A stretch of DNA of 64,000 nucleotides from Olleya aquimaris (GCF_003259525.1 NZ_QLLO01000004.1:62001-126000), one strand, 5' to 3'; shown: positions 16,665 to 25,730, counted from the first letter of the stretch. Program-made: numbers and translations. Notes: a model not told the origin generated them from the sequence alone.

Positions 16665-18446
16665 ATGATCCAAAAAACCCTTACCAACACAACTAAGACT
16701 GATGAAAAAGATGGCTTAGTAGAAGCAAGAAAAAAAACATTACAAGCCCAAAGTGAGATAGGTAATCAACCAGAAATAGAATGGTTAACAGAAAATAGTC
16801 GTAAGTTTTTAGAATCAGGCTACTTAACAGATGGCATTACACCAGAACAACGTATTAGAGAAATTGCTGAAAACGCAGAGCGTATTTTAAATATTGAAGG
16901 TTATGCCGATAAGTTTTATAAATATATGGCTGCTGGATATTATTCTTTAGCATCACCAGTATGGTCTAACTTCGGGAAAAAAAGAGGTTTACCAATTAGC
17001 TGTTTTGGGTCGCATGTAGCAGACGATATGGGAGATATTTTATTTACCCAATCTGAAGTTGGTATGATGTCTAAATTAGGTGGTGGTACTTCAGGATACT
17101 TTGGTAAACTACGTCATAGAGGTGCACCAGTAAAAAACAATGGTAAATCTTCAGGATCTGTACATATTATGCAATTATTTGAAAAAATGGTTGATGTGGT
17201 AAGTCAAGGATCTGTTAGAAGAGGACGTTTTTCGCCTTACTTACCTATAGACCATAAAGATATTGGTGAGTTTTTACAAATTGGTACTGAAGGTAATCCA
17301 ATACAAGAGTTAACTCATGGTGTTACAGTAAGTAACAAATGGATGGAAGAAATGCGAGATGGTGATGTTGAAAAACGAGAAATTTGGGCAAAAGTATTAC
17401 AATCTCGTTCAGAGATTGGGTATCCTTATATATTGTTTAGAGACAATGCTAATAATAACGCTGCAGATGTTTATAAAGATAAAAACATGGAAATTTATGC
17501 AAGTAATTTGTGTACAGAAATCATGTTACCATCTAACGACAAGTGGTCTTTTGTTTGCTGTTTATCTTCAATAAACTTATTACATTACGACAAGTGGAAA
17601 GATACAGATGCTGTTGAGGTATTGACCTTTTTCTTAGATGCGGTAATGGAAGAATTTATTACTAAGTTAGATGTTTATAGAGATTCTGAAGAACGTGACG
17701 ATAAGTTGACGTTCAGGTTTATGGAAAAAGCATATAACTTTGCTAAAGAAAACAGAGCGTTAGGTTTAGGTGCTTTAGGATGGCACTCATTATTACAATC
17801 TAAAATGTTATCGTTTGATAGTAAAGAAGCATTTGACTTAAATTACGAGATATTTAAAACTATTAAAGAGCAATCTTATAAAGCTTCAGAAAAATTAGCA
17901 GAGCTTTACGGAGAGCCAGAAGTATTAAAAGGTTATGGAAGACGTAATGCAACTCTTAATGCGATTGCACCAACAACTTCTTCTGCTTTCATTTTAGGCC
18001 AAGTCTCTCAAGGTATAGAACCAATTTGGTCTAATATTTATGTTAAGGACATTGCTAAGATTAAAACTACAATTAAGAATAGTTTCTTAGAAAAATTATT
18101 AGAAGAAAAAGGAAAAAATACAACAAAAGTTTGGAGAAGTATTAGAGACAGAGACGGTTCGGTACAGCATTTAGACTTTTTAACCGAGCATGAAAAAAAT
18201 GTATTTAAAACCTATTCTGAAATTGACCAATTAGATGTTGTGTATCAAGCTGCAAGTAGACAAAACTTTATAGATCAAGGTCAGTCTATTAATGTGATGG
18301 TGCATCCAGATATGCCAACCAAAGATTTAAATAATATCTATATGACTGCTTGGCAAATGGGAGTGAAGTCTATGTACTACCAACATAGCTTTAATGCCGC
18401 ACAAAAGTTTAAGCAGAAAAAAGAATGTACTAGTTGCGAAGGGTAA
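16665..18446 (+). CDS. nrdA: Ribonucleoside-diphosphate reductase catalytic subunit, lacking an ATP-cone
   Basis: 593-residue class I NrdA that reduces ribonucleoside diphosphates with NrdB. Active-site residues visible are Cys113 (GLPISCFGS), NLCTEIMLP with Asn281, thiyl Cys283 and Glu285, the second disulfide Cys in FVCCLSS (about 298-299), the paired tyrosines MYYQHSFN (radical path) and the C-terminal CTSC (588-591) that passes electrons from thioredoxin. It is much shorter than typical 750-residue NrdA since the ATP-cone is missing; overall activity control must come from the cone on NrdB. A terminator follows. Confidence 0.96.
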   Translation: MIQKTLTNTTKTDEKDGLVEARKKTLQAQSEIGNQPEIEWLTENSRKFLESGYLTDGITPEQRIREIAENAERILNIEGYADKFYKYMAAGYYSLASPVWSNFGKKRGLPISCFGSHVADDMGDILFTQSEVGMMSKLGGGTSGYFGKLRHRGAPVKNNGKSSGSVHIMQLFEKMVDVVSQGSVRRGRFSPYLPIDHKDIGEFLQIGTEGNPIQELTHGVTVSNKWMEEMRDGDVEKREIWAKVLQSRSEIGYPYILFRDNANNNAADVYKDKNMEIYASNLCTEIMLPSNDKWSFVCCLSSINLLHYDKWKDTDAVEVLTFFLDAVMEEFITKLDVYRDSEERDDKLTFRFMEKAYNFAKENRALGLGALGWHSLLQSKMLSFDSKEAFDLNYEIFKTIKEQSYKASEKLAELYGEPEVLKGYGRRNATLNAIAPTTSSAFILGQVSQGIEPIWSNIYVKDIAKIKTTIKNSFLEKLLEEKGKNTTKVWRSIRDRDGSVQHLDFLTEHEKNVFKTYSEIDQLDVVYQAASRQNFIDQGQSINVMVHPDMPTKDLNNIYMTAWQMGVKSMYYQHSFNAAQKFKQKKECTSCEG

Positions 18447-18477
18447 TTAGTAAAAAATACAACAATAGAAGTCATAA

Positions 18478-18507
18478 AAAAAGCATCCATTTCTGGATGC
18501 TTTTTTT
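18478..18507. terminator. Terminator after nrdA
   Basis: Stem GCATCCA/TGGATGC (18483-18489 and 18494-18500) extended by A5/T7 runs; it lies between convergent nrdA and the OmpA lipoprotein gene and suits both. Confidence 0.9.
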
Positions 18508-18524
18508 TGATTGTTAAACAAGAT

Positions 18525-19376
18525 TTAATTAGATGCCATCATCGCAAAAAACTTGTCAATATTTGGAAGTAAAACTATACGTGTACGTCTGTTTCTAGCT
18601 CTACCATCAGACGTGTCATTATCTGTTAACGGTTGATAGCTACTTCTACCAGATGCTATTAGTTTTTCTGGTGCGACACCAAAGTCGTTTTGTAATTTTC
18701 TAACTACAGAAGTGGCACGTAACACGCTTAAATCCCAGTTGTCTTTAACTCTACCATTACTAATACTTCTTGAGTCTGTATGACCTTCTATCATAACATC
18801 TAAACTAGGTTCAGAATTAATAACATCTGCTAATTTTTGTAAAATTTTATCTGCTTTTTTACTAATTTGGTAACTACCACTATTAAATAGCATTTTATCA
18901 GATATAGATATCATAACAACAGTTTGGTCTATACTAATGGCAATATCATCACTTTCATCTAAATCTGTGGTGTCCACAAAACGTTTTAAGTTTAAAGATA
19001 ATGCAAGATTCATAGAGTCTTCAAGCGTGGTATAATACTTCATGACCTCTGGATTAACTTTGCTAAGCGTTTTACGCATTTCAATTTTAGCTTTTTCAGA
19101 AATCACTGCTTTATTACCTACAGCATCAAATTTAACTTGGTTTTCTTCAGTTAATACACCAACTTCATCAGTTAGGCTATTGATTTTGGAATTGTATTCG
19201 CTTACTCTAGCTTCAATTTTAGCAAATTTAGCTTCTAAGTCTTCTTTTTCGACTTGAGTTTTTTGAAGTTGACTTTTAATTTCGCCATTTTGTTGTTCTA
19301 AGGCGACGTATTTCTTTTTAGACACACAAGAGGAAAGAACTACTAGTGTAAGTAGTGTAATTGATGATTTTTTCAT
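18525..19376 (-). CDS. OmpA family lipoprotein
   Basis: 283 residues. Lipoprotein signal with VVLSSC (Cys17) followed by a long coiled-coil segment (about 25-80, heptads with QLQKTQVEKEDLEAK) and a C-terminal OmpA/MotB peptidoglycan-binding domain (about 165-275) with MIEGHTDSRS, RATSVVRKL and GRARNRRTRI. It is expected to tether the outer membrane to peptidoglycan. It is a single gene; its terminator is shared with nrdA. Confidence 0.93.
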   Translation of the reverse strand: MKKSSITLLTLVVLSSCVSKKKYVALEQQNGEIKSQLQKTQVEKEDLEAKFAKIEARVSEYNSKINSLTDEVGVLTEENQVKFDAVGNKAVISEKAKIEMRKTLSKVNPEVMKYYTTLEDSMNLALSLNLKRFVDTTDLDESDDIAISIDQTVVMISISDKMLFNSGSYQISKKADKILQKLADVINSEPSLDVMIEGHTDSRSISNGRVKDNWDLSVLRATSVVRKLQNDFGVAPEKLIASGRSSYQPLTDNDTSDGRARNRRTRIVLLPNIDKFFAMMASN

Positions 19377-19439
19377 AAATAGATTAACTTTTAGTTACTT
19401 TATTTACGACATGACTCTAACTTTAGATGTTTTAAAGTG

Positions 19440-20162
19440 CTATTTTTTTAAAATATCTGTTCCTAAATACAGATTATCCTTATTATAATACCAGGCTCTA
19501 ACTTTAGGTATTTTTATATCACTTACGGTTTCTGTTTCCGAAAGTAAAATATACTCACCACTCTCTGGATTTTCGTTACCATCTTCATCTGTTTTAAAAA
19601 ACTGATACACTTCCATAGCATAGGTCTTTGGATTAAAATAGAAATACCAAATATCTTTACCTACAGCAGCATCATAAGTGACTTTTAGTTTTAAATAGGG
19701 TTTGTCTTTAAATGTGACCTGTTCTACTTTTGGATTAATAGTGGTTCCAGGATCTTTTAGCTTCATGGGTAAACCATAAAGGTAGGTGTAATAGTTTTTG
19801 TAGAGTGTTGCTCTTTCGCAATTTAAATTTTTGGCTTTGGCTAATGCGTCACTTACTTTAGAACGACCATTATACACAATTTTACAAGTGTCTTTAGTAA
19901 CAGTATATTCTGTGGTAATGGTGTCTCTTTGTGCTTTAACATAAAAAAACTCTTTAGGTAAATTTATAATAATTTTACTGTCTCTATCTGCGTTTTTAGG
20001 GGTTTCCATTGTGACAAAAAGCGTATCATTAAAAGTCTTCCATTGGTTGTTTGGATCATGATATTTTATGGCTTTATCCAATAACTCTTGACCTGTCAAA
20101 GTTTGAGCAGTAGAACAATAAAAACTTAAAATGAAAAGAATTATAGAACAAAAGGTTTTCAT
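19440..20162 (-). CDS. DUF6503-like secreted protein
   Basis: 240 residues from the start chosen here, MKTFCSIILFILSF, which gives a clean signal peptide ending STAQ; a longer reading would add 11 residues (MFCILVIKSIS) in front and spoil it. The mature part resembles flavobacterial DUF6503 proteins: GQELLDKAIKYHDP near the start, then a beta-rich LolA/outer-membrane-lipoprotein-sorting-like pattern (DIWYFYFNPKTYAMEVYQF). Function is unknown. It is divergent from the chromate transporter gene with about 60 bases between starts. Confidence 0.8.
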   Translation of the reverse strand: MKTFCSIILFILSFYCSTAQTLTGQELLDKAIKYHDPNNQWKTFNDTLFVTMETPKNADRDSKIIINLPKEFFYVKAQRDTITTEYTVTKDTCKIVYNGRSKVSDALAKAKNLNCERATLYKNYYTYLYGLPMKLKDPGTTINPKVEQVTFKDKPYLKLKVTYDAAVGKDIWYFYFNPKTYAMEVYQFFKTDEDGNENPESGEYILLSETETVSDIKIPKVRAWYYNKDNLYLGTDILKK

Positions 20163-20224
20163 GGAAATAGATTTAATGACTAAAATACAAAACAATCAAT
20201 TAAATTAGCATTGGATTTTAATTT

Positions 20225-21364
20225 ATGAATTTAATACAGATGGATAGTAAACTTAAAGAAGTAGCACAAGTATTTTTTAAGTTAGGTTGTTTTGCTTTTG
20301 GTGGACCTGCAGCACATATAGCTATGATGGAAGATGAAGTAGTAACCAAAAGACGTTGGATGACTAGACATCAGTTTTTAGATTTAATAGGCGCAACTAA
20401 CTTAATTCCTGGACCAAATTCTACAGAAATGACTATGCATTGTGGTTATGAGCGTGCAGGTAAAAAGGGACTATTTGTTGCGGGAATTGCTTTTATTTTT
20501 CCAGCAATAGTTATTACTGCAATTTTAGCATACTTCTATGTAAAATATGGCAACTTACCAGAGGTTACACCATTTATTTTTGGAATTAAACCTGCGGTTT
20601 TAGCTATTATAGCTTCTGCAGTTTTTAAATTAGGAAAAAAAGCCATTAAGACTTTTGAATTAGCAGTTTTAGGAATTTTAGTAGTTCTTGCTAGTTTTTT
20701 AGGTGTTAACGAAGTAGTCGCTCTGCTAATTGCTGGTGTGTTAGGGATGCTTTATTTTTATTTTAAAGAAAAAAAATTAGAAAGTCTTAACTCCATTTTT
20801 CCAGTATTTATGGTATCAAGTATTAGCATGTCCTTGTTGAAAATTTCTACCATTAATGTGTTTTTAACCTTTTTAAAAGTAGGTGCTATTTTATACGGAA
20901 GCGGTTATGTGCTATTTGCTTATTTAGATGCAGAATTAGTAACCAAAGGTTGGCTAACAAGAGTGGAATTATTGGATGCTATTGCAGTAGGACAGTTTAC
21001 ACCTGGTCCTGTATTATCAACATCAACATTTATAGGCTATCAATTATCTGGTTTTCCAGGTGCTTTAGCTGCAACAACAGGAATATTTTTACCTTCTTTT
21101 TTGTTTGTATTAGTATTAAATCCACTAATCCCTAAAATGCAACAATCCAAATTACTCCGTTACTTTTTAGATGCGGTAAATGTAGCTGCTGTTGCTGTCA
21201 TGCTTGCGGTACTGGTGATTATGGCAAAAGATACACTTGTAGATTGGAAAGCTTTAAGTATAGCATTATTAGCTTTTTATTTAGTGTTTAAAACCAAATT
21301 AAGTTCAATTTGGGTGATTGTATTAGGGTCAGTACTTGGCTACATATTGATGTCCTTTTTTTAA
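20225..21364 (+). CDS. chrA: Chromate transporter, two-domain ChrA type
   Basis: 379 residues, ten to twelve membrane segments in two homologous halves. The CHR signatures are present in both: FFKLGCFAFGGPAAHIAMM (17-35) with LIGATNLIPGPNSTEMTM in the first half, and FLKVGAILYGSGYVLFAYL with AIAVGQFTPGPVLSTSTFIG in the second. Family members export chromate or act in sulfate-related anion transport; the real substrate here is not shown by the sequence. It is a single gene followed by a terminator shared with the convergent phosphate transporter. Confidence 0.9.
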   Translation: MNLIQMDSKLKEVAQVFFKLGCFAFGGPAAHIAMMEDEVVTKRRWMTRHQFLDLIGATNLIPGPNSTEMTMHCGYERAGKKGLFVAGIAFIFPAIVITAILAYFYVKYGNLPEVTPFIFGIKPAVLAIIASAVFKLGKKAIKTFELAVLGILVVLASFLGVNEVVALLIAGVLGMLYFYFKEKKLESLNSIFPVFMVSSISMSLLKISTINVFLTFLKVGAILYGSGYVLFAYLDAELVTKGWLTRVELLDAIAVGQFTPGPVLSTSTFIGYQLSGFPGALAATTGIFLPSFLFVLVLNPLIPKMQQSKLLRYFLDAVNVAAVAVMLAVLVIMAKDTLVDWKALSIALLAFYLVFKTKLSSIWVIVLGSVLGYILMSFF

Positions 21365-21367
21365 ATA

Positions 21368-21397
21368 AAAAAGCCACCTTGATTAAGATGGCTTTTT
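21368..21397. terminator. Bidirectional terminator
   Basis: AAAAAGCCA / TGGCTTTTT outer stem with inner CTT/AAG pairing (21368-21397), between convergent chrA and the PiT gene. Confidence 0.87.
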
Positions 21398-21417
21398 AAA
21401 ATTATAAATAGTATTAT

Positions 21418-23697
21418 CTATTCATTAGAATCAGGAATAGTTGCTGGTTCTACAGAACTATCATGAGAATTGTGGTATTCTTCTAAAAGATTCATTGTTG
21501 CACTTAATAAATCTTTAGTTTCTAATAATAAACTAAAATATAAGGTTGTGTTTTTAGGACTAGATTCCTCTGTTCTTGTACGTGCTACTTGCTTAACAAT
21601 TTTAGAAGTCACTAAATCAAACATTTCCTTTTTACGATCAATAATTGCTCCAATTTGCTCAAAAGAACGCGAATCAAAAGCATTTTTAGTATCATTAAAT
21701 AAAAGCTCTAAAGCATCATCTACTTCTTTTAGCTCCCTAATTTGGCTAAATTTTAATTTTTTATGATTGTTGTTAATATGCTTATGACTGGCTTTAGAAA
21801 TATACTCTAAAGATTGAGTCATATCTTGCAAGTAACCCAAAATATTAATGTAGAAACTACTAGCTCTTAAACTAGTTTCATCTAAATTTTTAATAAAATA
21901 AAAGATGTTATCTCTAAGACTATCAACTTCTTGAGATAACTTAGTAATTTGTTTTTTATTCTTTTTAAGTAATCCTAAATCTTGTTTTGCTAAACCTTTA
22001 ATGGCATTACTATATATTCTGTTTCCACGTTTTACAACACTAGAAATGTTGTTAGCACTTTCATGAATTACTCCTTGAACAGAGCTGCTTCCAGTTTCTT
22101 TTAAACTGTCTTCTTCAATAACTTTACTAGAAGATTCTTTGTGCGATTTGTAGTTTCTGTATAATAAAAATGCAGTAACTAATAATAAAATAGGAATCAT
22201 TACTTCTTGGTTCCAGTTAATTAAGAAGACTACAGATCCTGCTGCTACAAATGCACCAATTGCAGTACCAAACCATCCTGCAATTACATTTAATACACCT
22301 GCTACACGATACACAGCACTTTCTGCTCCCCAAGCTCTATCTGCTAAAGAAGTACCCATTGCAACCATAAAAGTAACATAGGTTGTAGATAATGGTAATT
22401 TTAAAGATGTTGCAATAGCAATTAGTACACCAGCAACCATTAAGTTAACAGAAGCTCTAATTAAATCAAAAGCTGGTGCGTCTATACTTTGATCTTTGGT
22501 TAATGCAATAGCCTGAGATTTATCAAACCTACTATCTATTTTTTGCTGAACAGATTGTGGTAAGATAGCGCCAAAATATTTAGACATAGAAGACGAAAAC
22601 TTTACTACAGCTCTAGACAAAGCATTAGGCTCAAATTTTTCATGTGTATCACCTTGACGTGATAAGCTTAACTCAGTTTCTGCAACTGTTTTTGCCTTTT
22701 TAGAAAACCATAAGGTCAATACCATTATTGCACCTGCAATAAATAATAACAAAGGTTCTGCAGGTACTTTTTTGTTTAATGCAGTCATTGGCATTTCAAT
22801 GTCCATTCCACCTGCTATCCATGCTTCATAAGTATGGTAAGCTGCCATAGGGACACCTATAAAGTTTACTAGGTCATTACCTGAAAAGGCTAAAGCTAAA
22901 CCAAATGTACCAATAGCTATAACGACAAGTAAAGCAGTTTTTTTAACAAGTTTTTCAAATACAAATGAAAATAATGTCCAAAATGCAAAACCTCCAATAA
23001 TAATAAATATTTCGTTTCCTTCTATTAAGGATTTTAAATCACTGTAGTATGGAGTTCCTTTTAAACCTTTTAAGAAAATAAAATAAGTAATTGCAGTTAA
23101 AGCTACTCCAGCAAAAAGAATTCCGAAATTTTTAATTTTTTTCTCAAAGTTAAATGTGAATACTAATCGCGACACCCACTGTACAACTGCTCCAACAGTA
23201 AATGCTATAAATACAGATAATAAAATACCACTAATAATAGTAAGAGCGGTTTCAGTATTAATATACTTTCCAATATCTGCTAATGTTTCTGAGCTGTCTG
23301 GTGCATTAATTTTTATAATAGACATCACAACAGCAGCACCTAATAAATTAAATACAATAGACACCGTTGTTGAGGTTGGTAAGCCTAAGGTGTTAAAGAA
23401 GTCAAGAAGTAAAATGTCTGTTATCATTACAGCCATAAAAATGAGCATGATCTCACCAAATTCAAACTGAGCTGGAATAAATATTCCTTTTCGAGCCACT
23501 TCCATCATTCCGCTAGAAAATACAGCACCAATAAAAATACCTAAACTAGCAACAATCATTATTGTTCGCATAGATAAAGCTTTAGAGCCTATTGCCGAGT
23601 TTAGGAAGTTGATGGCATCGTTACTAACACCAACAATAATGTCAAATACCGCTAAAACAGCTATAGCAATCAACATAAATAAATAAATATTATCCAT
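21418..23697 (-). CDS. PiT family inorganic phosphate transporter with PhoU-like C-terminal domain
   Basis: 759 residues. The membrane part has the two PiT repeats: FDIIVGVSNDAINFLNSAIG (18-37) in the first half, GNDLVNFIGVPMAAY in the middle, and the C-terminal repeat with LPLSTTYVTFMVAMGTSLAD. The last 190 residues (about 565-759) are soluble and helical, like the DUF47/PhoU-related regulatory domain fused to many Bacteroidota PiT proteins. It moves phosphate across the inner membrane. The OprO/P-type porin gene lies just upstream on the same strand. AATGTTA units 11 bp apart at 23747-23764 suggest phosphate-responsive control. Confidence 0.92.
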   Translation of the reverse strand: MDNIYLFMLIAIAVLAVFDIIVGVSNDAINFLNSAIGSKALSMRTIMIVASLGIFIGAVFSSGMMEVARKGIFIPAQFEFGEIMLIFMAVMITDILLLDFFNTLGLPTSTTVSIVFNLLGAAVVMSIIKINAPDSSETLADIGKYINTETALTIISGILLSVFIAFTVGAVVQWVSRLVFTFNFEKKIKNFGILFAGVALTAITYFIFLKGLKGTPYYSDLKSLIEGNEIFIIIGGFAFWTLFSFVFEKLVKKTALLVVIAIGTFGLALAFSGNDLVNFIGVPMAAYHTYEAWIAGGMDIEMPMTALNKKVPAEPLLLFIAGAIMVLTLWFSKKAKTVAETELSLSRQGDTHEKFEPNALSRAVVKFSSSMSKYFGAILPQSVQQKIDSRFDKSQAIALTKDQSIDAPAFDLIRASVNLMVAGVLIAIATSLKLPLSTTYVTFMVAMGTSLADRAWGAESAVYRVAGVLNVIAGWFGTAIGAFVAAGSVVFLINWNQEVMIPILLLVTAFLLYRNYKSHKESSSKVIEEDSLKETGSSSVQGVIHESANNISSVVKRGNRIYSNAIKGLAKQDLGLLKKNKKQITKLSQEVDSLRDNIFYFIKNLDETSLRASSFYINILGYLQDMTQSLEYISKASHKHINNNHKKLKFSQIRELKEVDDALELLFNDTKNAFDSRSFEQIGAIIDRKKEMFDLVTSKIVKQVARTRTEESSPKNTTLYFSLLLETKDLLSATMNLLEEYHNSHDSSVEPATIPDSNE

Positions 23698-23746
23698 AAT
23701 TTTTAATTAAAATAAGTTTGCAAATATCTTAAGTGATTTCAATTAG

Positions 23747-23764
23747 AATGTTATCCTAATGTTA
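23747..23764. promoter_or_regulatory. 11-bp-spaced AATGTTA repeats upstream of the PiT gene
   Basis: AATGTTA at 23747-23753 and 23758-23764 on the plus strand, 11 bp apart. A near -7 element (minus GATATTTG, plus-strand positions 23721-23728) follows toward the PiT start. The spacing is that of PhoB/PhoP-type half-sites. Confidence 0.4.
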
Positions 23765-23773
23765 TGTTTTTTG

Positions 23774-24976
23774 TTAAAAATGAATATCAAATCCAAGTCT
23801 AAAGGTAATATTATCTTCATTACCATTAACCGTTGTATAGCTTAAATCTGATTGTACCTTTAATTTATGTCCTACTATAAACTTATTCACACCTATTGTA
23901 TATTGGTCTGTAGGTAACGCTCCAGTGATAGATTCGTATTCTACAGTTGTAAATCTAGCAGCAATTTCGTAATTGTTTTTAAACAAATAACCTGCTTGTA
24001 AATTTAATGCATTTCCTGTTAATACAACATCACCAGTTGGTGTAACACCATCAGCTTCTGTAGCAATTTCGTTGTCTGCTGTACGCTTTGCATATTCGCC
24101 CATAAAAGAAAAACCTTGGTATTTAAACATTGCATCAGCAAAAATAGTTGTCTGGTCAGTTTCATAAATTGTACCATCAGTACGTATCATATAATCTCCT
24201 GCAAATCCACGTTCTCTAACTGCATCTTGATTATAGTTGTATGTAAAACCAGCCATTAGTTTTGGTTTTTCCTCGCGTTTTAAGTCCGACTGACTATAAT
24301 CTCCTTTAGATTTAAAAGCACCAAATGGTAAAAACTCAACTCTAGCAGTATATTGTAATCCACCTTCGTTACCTTCTGTAACGTTTCTACCTTCACCTTG
24401 AGAGATAGAAAACTTTTCACGCATTAAAAAGTTACCTCCTAAATTTGATTTATGACGAATTTGAATTCCTAAATCACGATCAATATTAAATCGACTATTT
24501 AATAACGAACGATTTATTAATTGAAGATTAGCCGAAGAGACCACACGCTCTACGTTTCCTGGAAGTTTAGTTTGTCCAGCCCAAAGCTCCCAGTTTTTTG
24601 CAAACTCCCACATGATAACAGCATCAAGGATGTAACGAGGTGTATTACGATTAAAAGCATTAGCACCAGAGATATCTCTGTTGGATAAACCTAATTCTAT
24701 TTTATATTTTAATTTAGGGCTATAAGCAAAACCATCAAATTTTAAACGTGCACGACGTACAATAAAATTGTGCTCCGGACTACCATATTGGCTGCCATCA
24801 TGATCCCAAGAAGATATTGATCTAACTTGAAAACGTGGTGCAAATTTAACGCTGAACGAACTGTCTTTGGCTGTAAAATTAATTAATCCTTTTCCAAATG
24901 AAGTGTCACTAATTTCTTGAGCGTTTACTAGAAAAATTGAGCACAAAAATAGTGCAAGAGTAATGTTAAGTTTCAT
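23774..24976 (-). CDS. OprO/OprP-type phosphate-selective porin
   Basis: 400 residues from the ATG that gives a signal peptide (MKLNITLALFLCSIFLVNAQ); a longer reading adds nine residues, MQRQKLIII, without a good signal. The mature chain is beta-barrel-like with FAPRFQVRSISSWDHD, RRARLKFDGFAYSPKLKYK, and ends in alternating FRLGFDIHF with terminal Phe, as in outer-membrane barrels. Porin O/P proteins take up phosphate or polyphosphate. It lies upstream of the PiT gene, and AATGTT units at about 25016-25043 precede it. Confidence 0.88.
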   Translation of the reverse strand: MKLNITLALFLCSIFLVNAQEISDTSFGKGLINFTAKDSSFSVKFAPRFQVRSISSWDHDGSQYGSPEHNFIVRRARLKFDGFAYSPKLKYKIELGLSNRDISGANAFNRNTPRYILDAVIMWEFAKNWELWAGQTKLPGNVERVVSSANLQLINRSLLNSRFNIDRDLGIQIRHKSNLGGNFLMREKFSISQGEGRNVTEGNEGGLQYTARVEFLPFGAFKSKGDYSQSDLKREEKPKLMAGFTYNYNQDAVRERGFAGDYMIRTDGTIYETDQTTIFADAMFKYQGFSFMGEYAKRTADNEIATEADGVTPTGDVVLTGNALNLQAGYLFKNNYEIAARFTTVEYESITGALPTDQYTIGVNKFIVGHKLKVQSDLSYTTVNGNEDNITFRLGFDIHF

Positions 24977-25015
24977 TATAATTATAAGTTTTTGTCGCTG
25001 CAAATAACCAACTCT

Positions 25016-25043
25016 AATGTTAACTTAATGTTTCCATATGTTT
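25016..25043. promoter_or_regulatory. AATGTT repeats upstream of the porin gene
   Basis: AATGTT at 25016 and 25028 and TATGTT at 25038 (plus strand), spaced 12 and 10 bp, so nearly one unit per helical turn, 40-67 bases upstream of the porin start. Confidence 0.35.
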
Positions 25044-25054
25044 AATTTTGAAAC

Positions 25055-25086
25055 AAAAAAAGACTGCTTTGGCCAAAAGCAGTCTG
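25055..25086 (-). terminator. Minus-strand terminator with no minus-strand gene upstream
   Basis: Perfect stem AGACTGCTTT / AAAGCAGTCT (25062-25071 and 25077-25086), 5-base loop, with an A-run at 25056-25062 that becomes a U-run on the minus strand. The next gene to the right is on the plus strand, so this must end a short transcript or act inside a long porin leader. Confidence 0.75.
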
Positions 25087-25147
25087 ATTAGAAATCATAA
25101 TAATGTAGTCGACAAAAACTAATAGATTATATGAAATACTAATTGTG

Positions 25148-25161
25148 TTGTCTATAGACAA
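25148..25161. promoter_or_regulatory. 14-bp perfect palindrome
   Basis: TTGTCTATAGACAA is a perfect palindrome in the porin/MORN intergenic region. It could be a regulator site; no regulator can be assigned. Confidence 0.35.
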
Positions 25162-25266
25162 TAGCAAATATCTTGACTTTAAGTAATTTTAATGTAATGT
25201 TAATATTATCTAATTATTAATAATAATTAAATGTTGTAAATAATTGGAAATCAAATAAATAAAGCT

Positions 25267-25321
25267 TTAATGTTAAATTAATGTTACGTGAATGTTGTTT
25301 AAATGTTATGTAAATCTTATC
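25267..25321 (+). repeat. Five tandem 11-bp units, candidate PhoB/PhoP-type operator
   Basis: Units start at 25267, 25278, 25289, 25300 and 25311; the first four contain AATGTT at identical phase (consensus TnAATGTTAnn) and the fifth AATCTT. The array overlaps the -33 TTG and the -7 box of the downstream gene. A direct-repeat operator read once per helical turn is the hallmark of OmpR/PhoB-family regulators. Confidence 0.6.
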
Positions 25322-25325
25322 TTTG
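25295..25325 (+). promoter_or_regulatory. Promoter of the MORN-type gene
   Basis: TTG at 25295-25297, 20-base spacer, TATCTTTG at 25318-25325 (perfect TAnnTTTG), 25 bases before the chosen ATG. Confidence 0.65.
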
Positions 25326-25350
25326 AGTTATAATGTTAAAACCCATAATT

Positions 25351-25710
25351 ATGAAGAAATCAATTTTATTTACGATTGCCTTAATAATTTCTGTGGTTTC
25401 TTTTGCGCAGCAAGAGAGAGATTTAAAACTGAATAAAGAAACTGATTTAATTGAAGTGACTTATTATCATGACAATGGAGTGGTAAGCCAAACTGGTTAT
25501 TACACTTTAGATGGAAAACTTCAAGGACAATGGTTAAGTTTTAATACAGAAGGCAAAAAACAAGTTTCTGCAAATTATGATAATGGTAAAAAAGTCGGCA
25601 AATGGTTTTATTGGTATGATACCATTTTAAAAGAAGTAGATTATGATAACAACACTATAGCTAGTGTAAGCGAATGGGAAATTAAATCTCCAGTTGCGAC
25701 TAGTAATTAG
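25351..25710 (+). CDS. Small secreted MORN/YwqK-type repeat protein
   Basis: 119 residues from the ATG giving a standard signal peptide (MKKSILFTIALIISVVSFAQ); an ATG 18 bases upstream is possible but adds MLKPII in front. The mature part has MORN_2-like repeats as in YwqK proteins: YYHDNGVVSQTGYY, GKLQGQWLSFNTEGKKQ and GKKVGKWFYWYD. The role is unknown. It lies among phosphate-transport genes and has a five-unit 11-bp repeat array in its promoter, so phosphate-dependent expression is likely. A perfect terminator follows. Confidence 0.82.
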   Translation: MKKSILFTIALIISVVSFAQQERDLKLNKETDLIEVTYYHDNGVVSQTGYYTLDGKLQGQWLSFNTEGKKQVSANYDNGKKVGKWFYWYDTILKEVDYDNNTIASVSEWEIKSPVATSN

Positions 25711-25730
25711 ATTTTTATCTTACAAGAAAT

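Larger units (their letters stand above)
24977..25350. other. 374-base intergenic region between porin and MORN-type gene
   Basis: No coding sequence. From left to right: the porin leader and AATGTT units (25016-25043), an orphan minus-strand terminator (25055-25086), a palindrome (25148-25161), a weak pair of 11-bp units (25189-25210), and a five-unit 11-bp array running into a perfect promoter (25267-25325). Confidence 0.6.
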
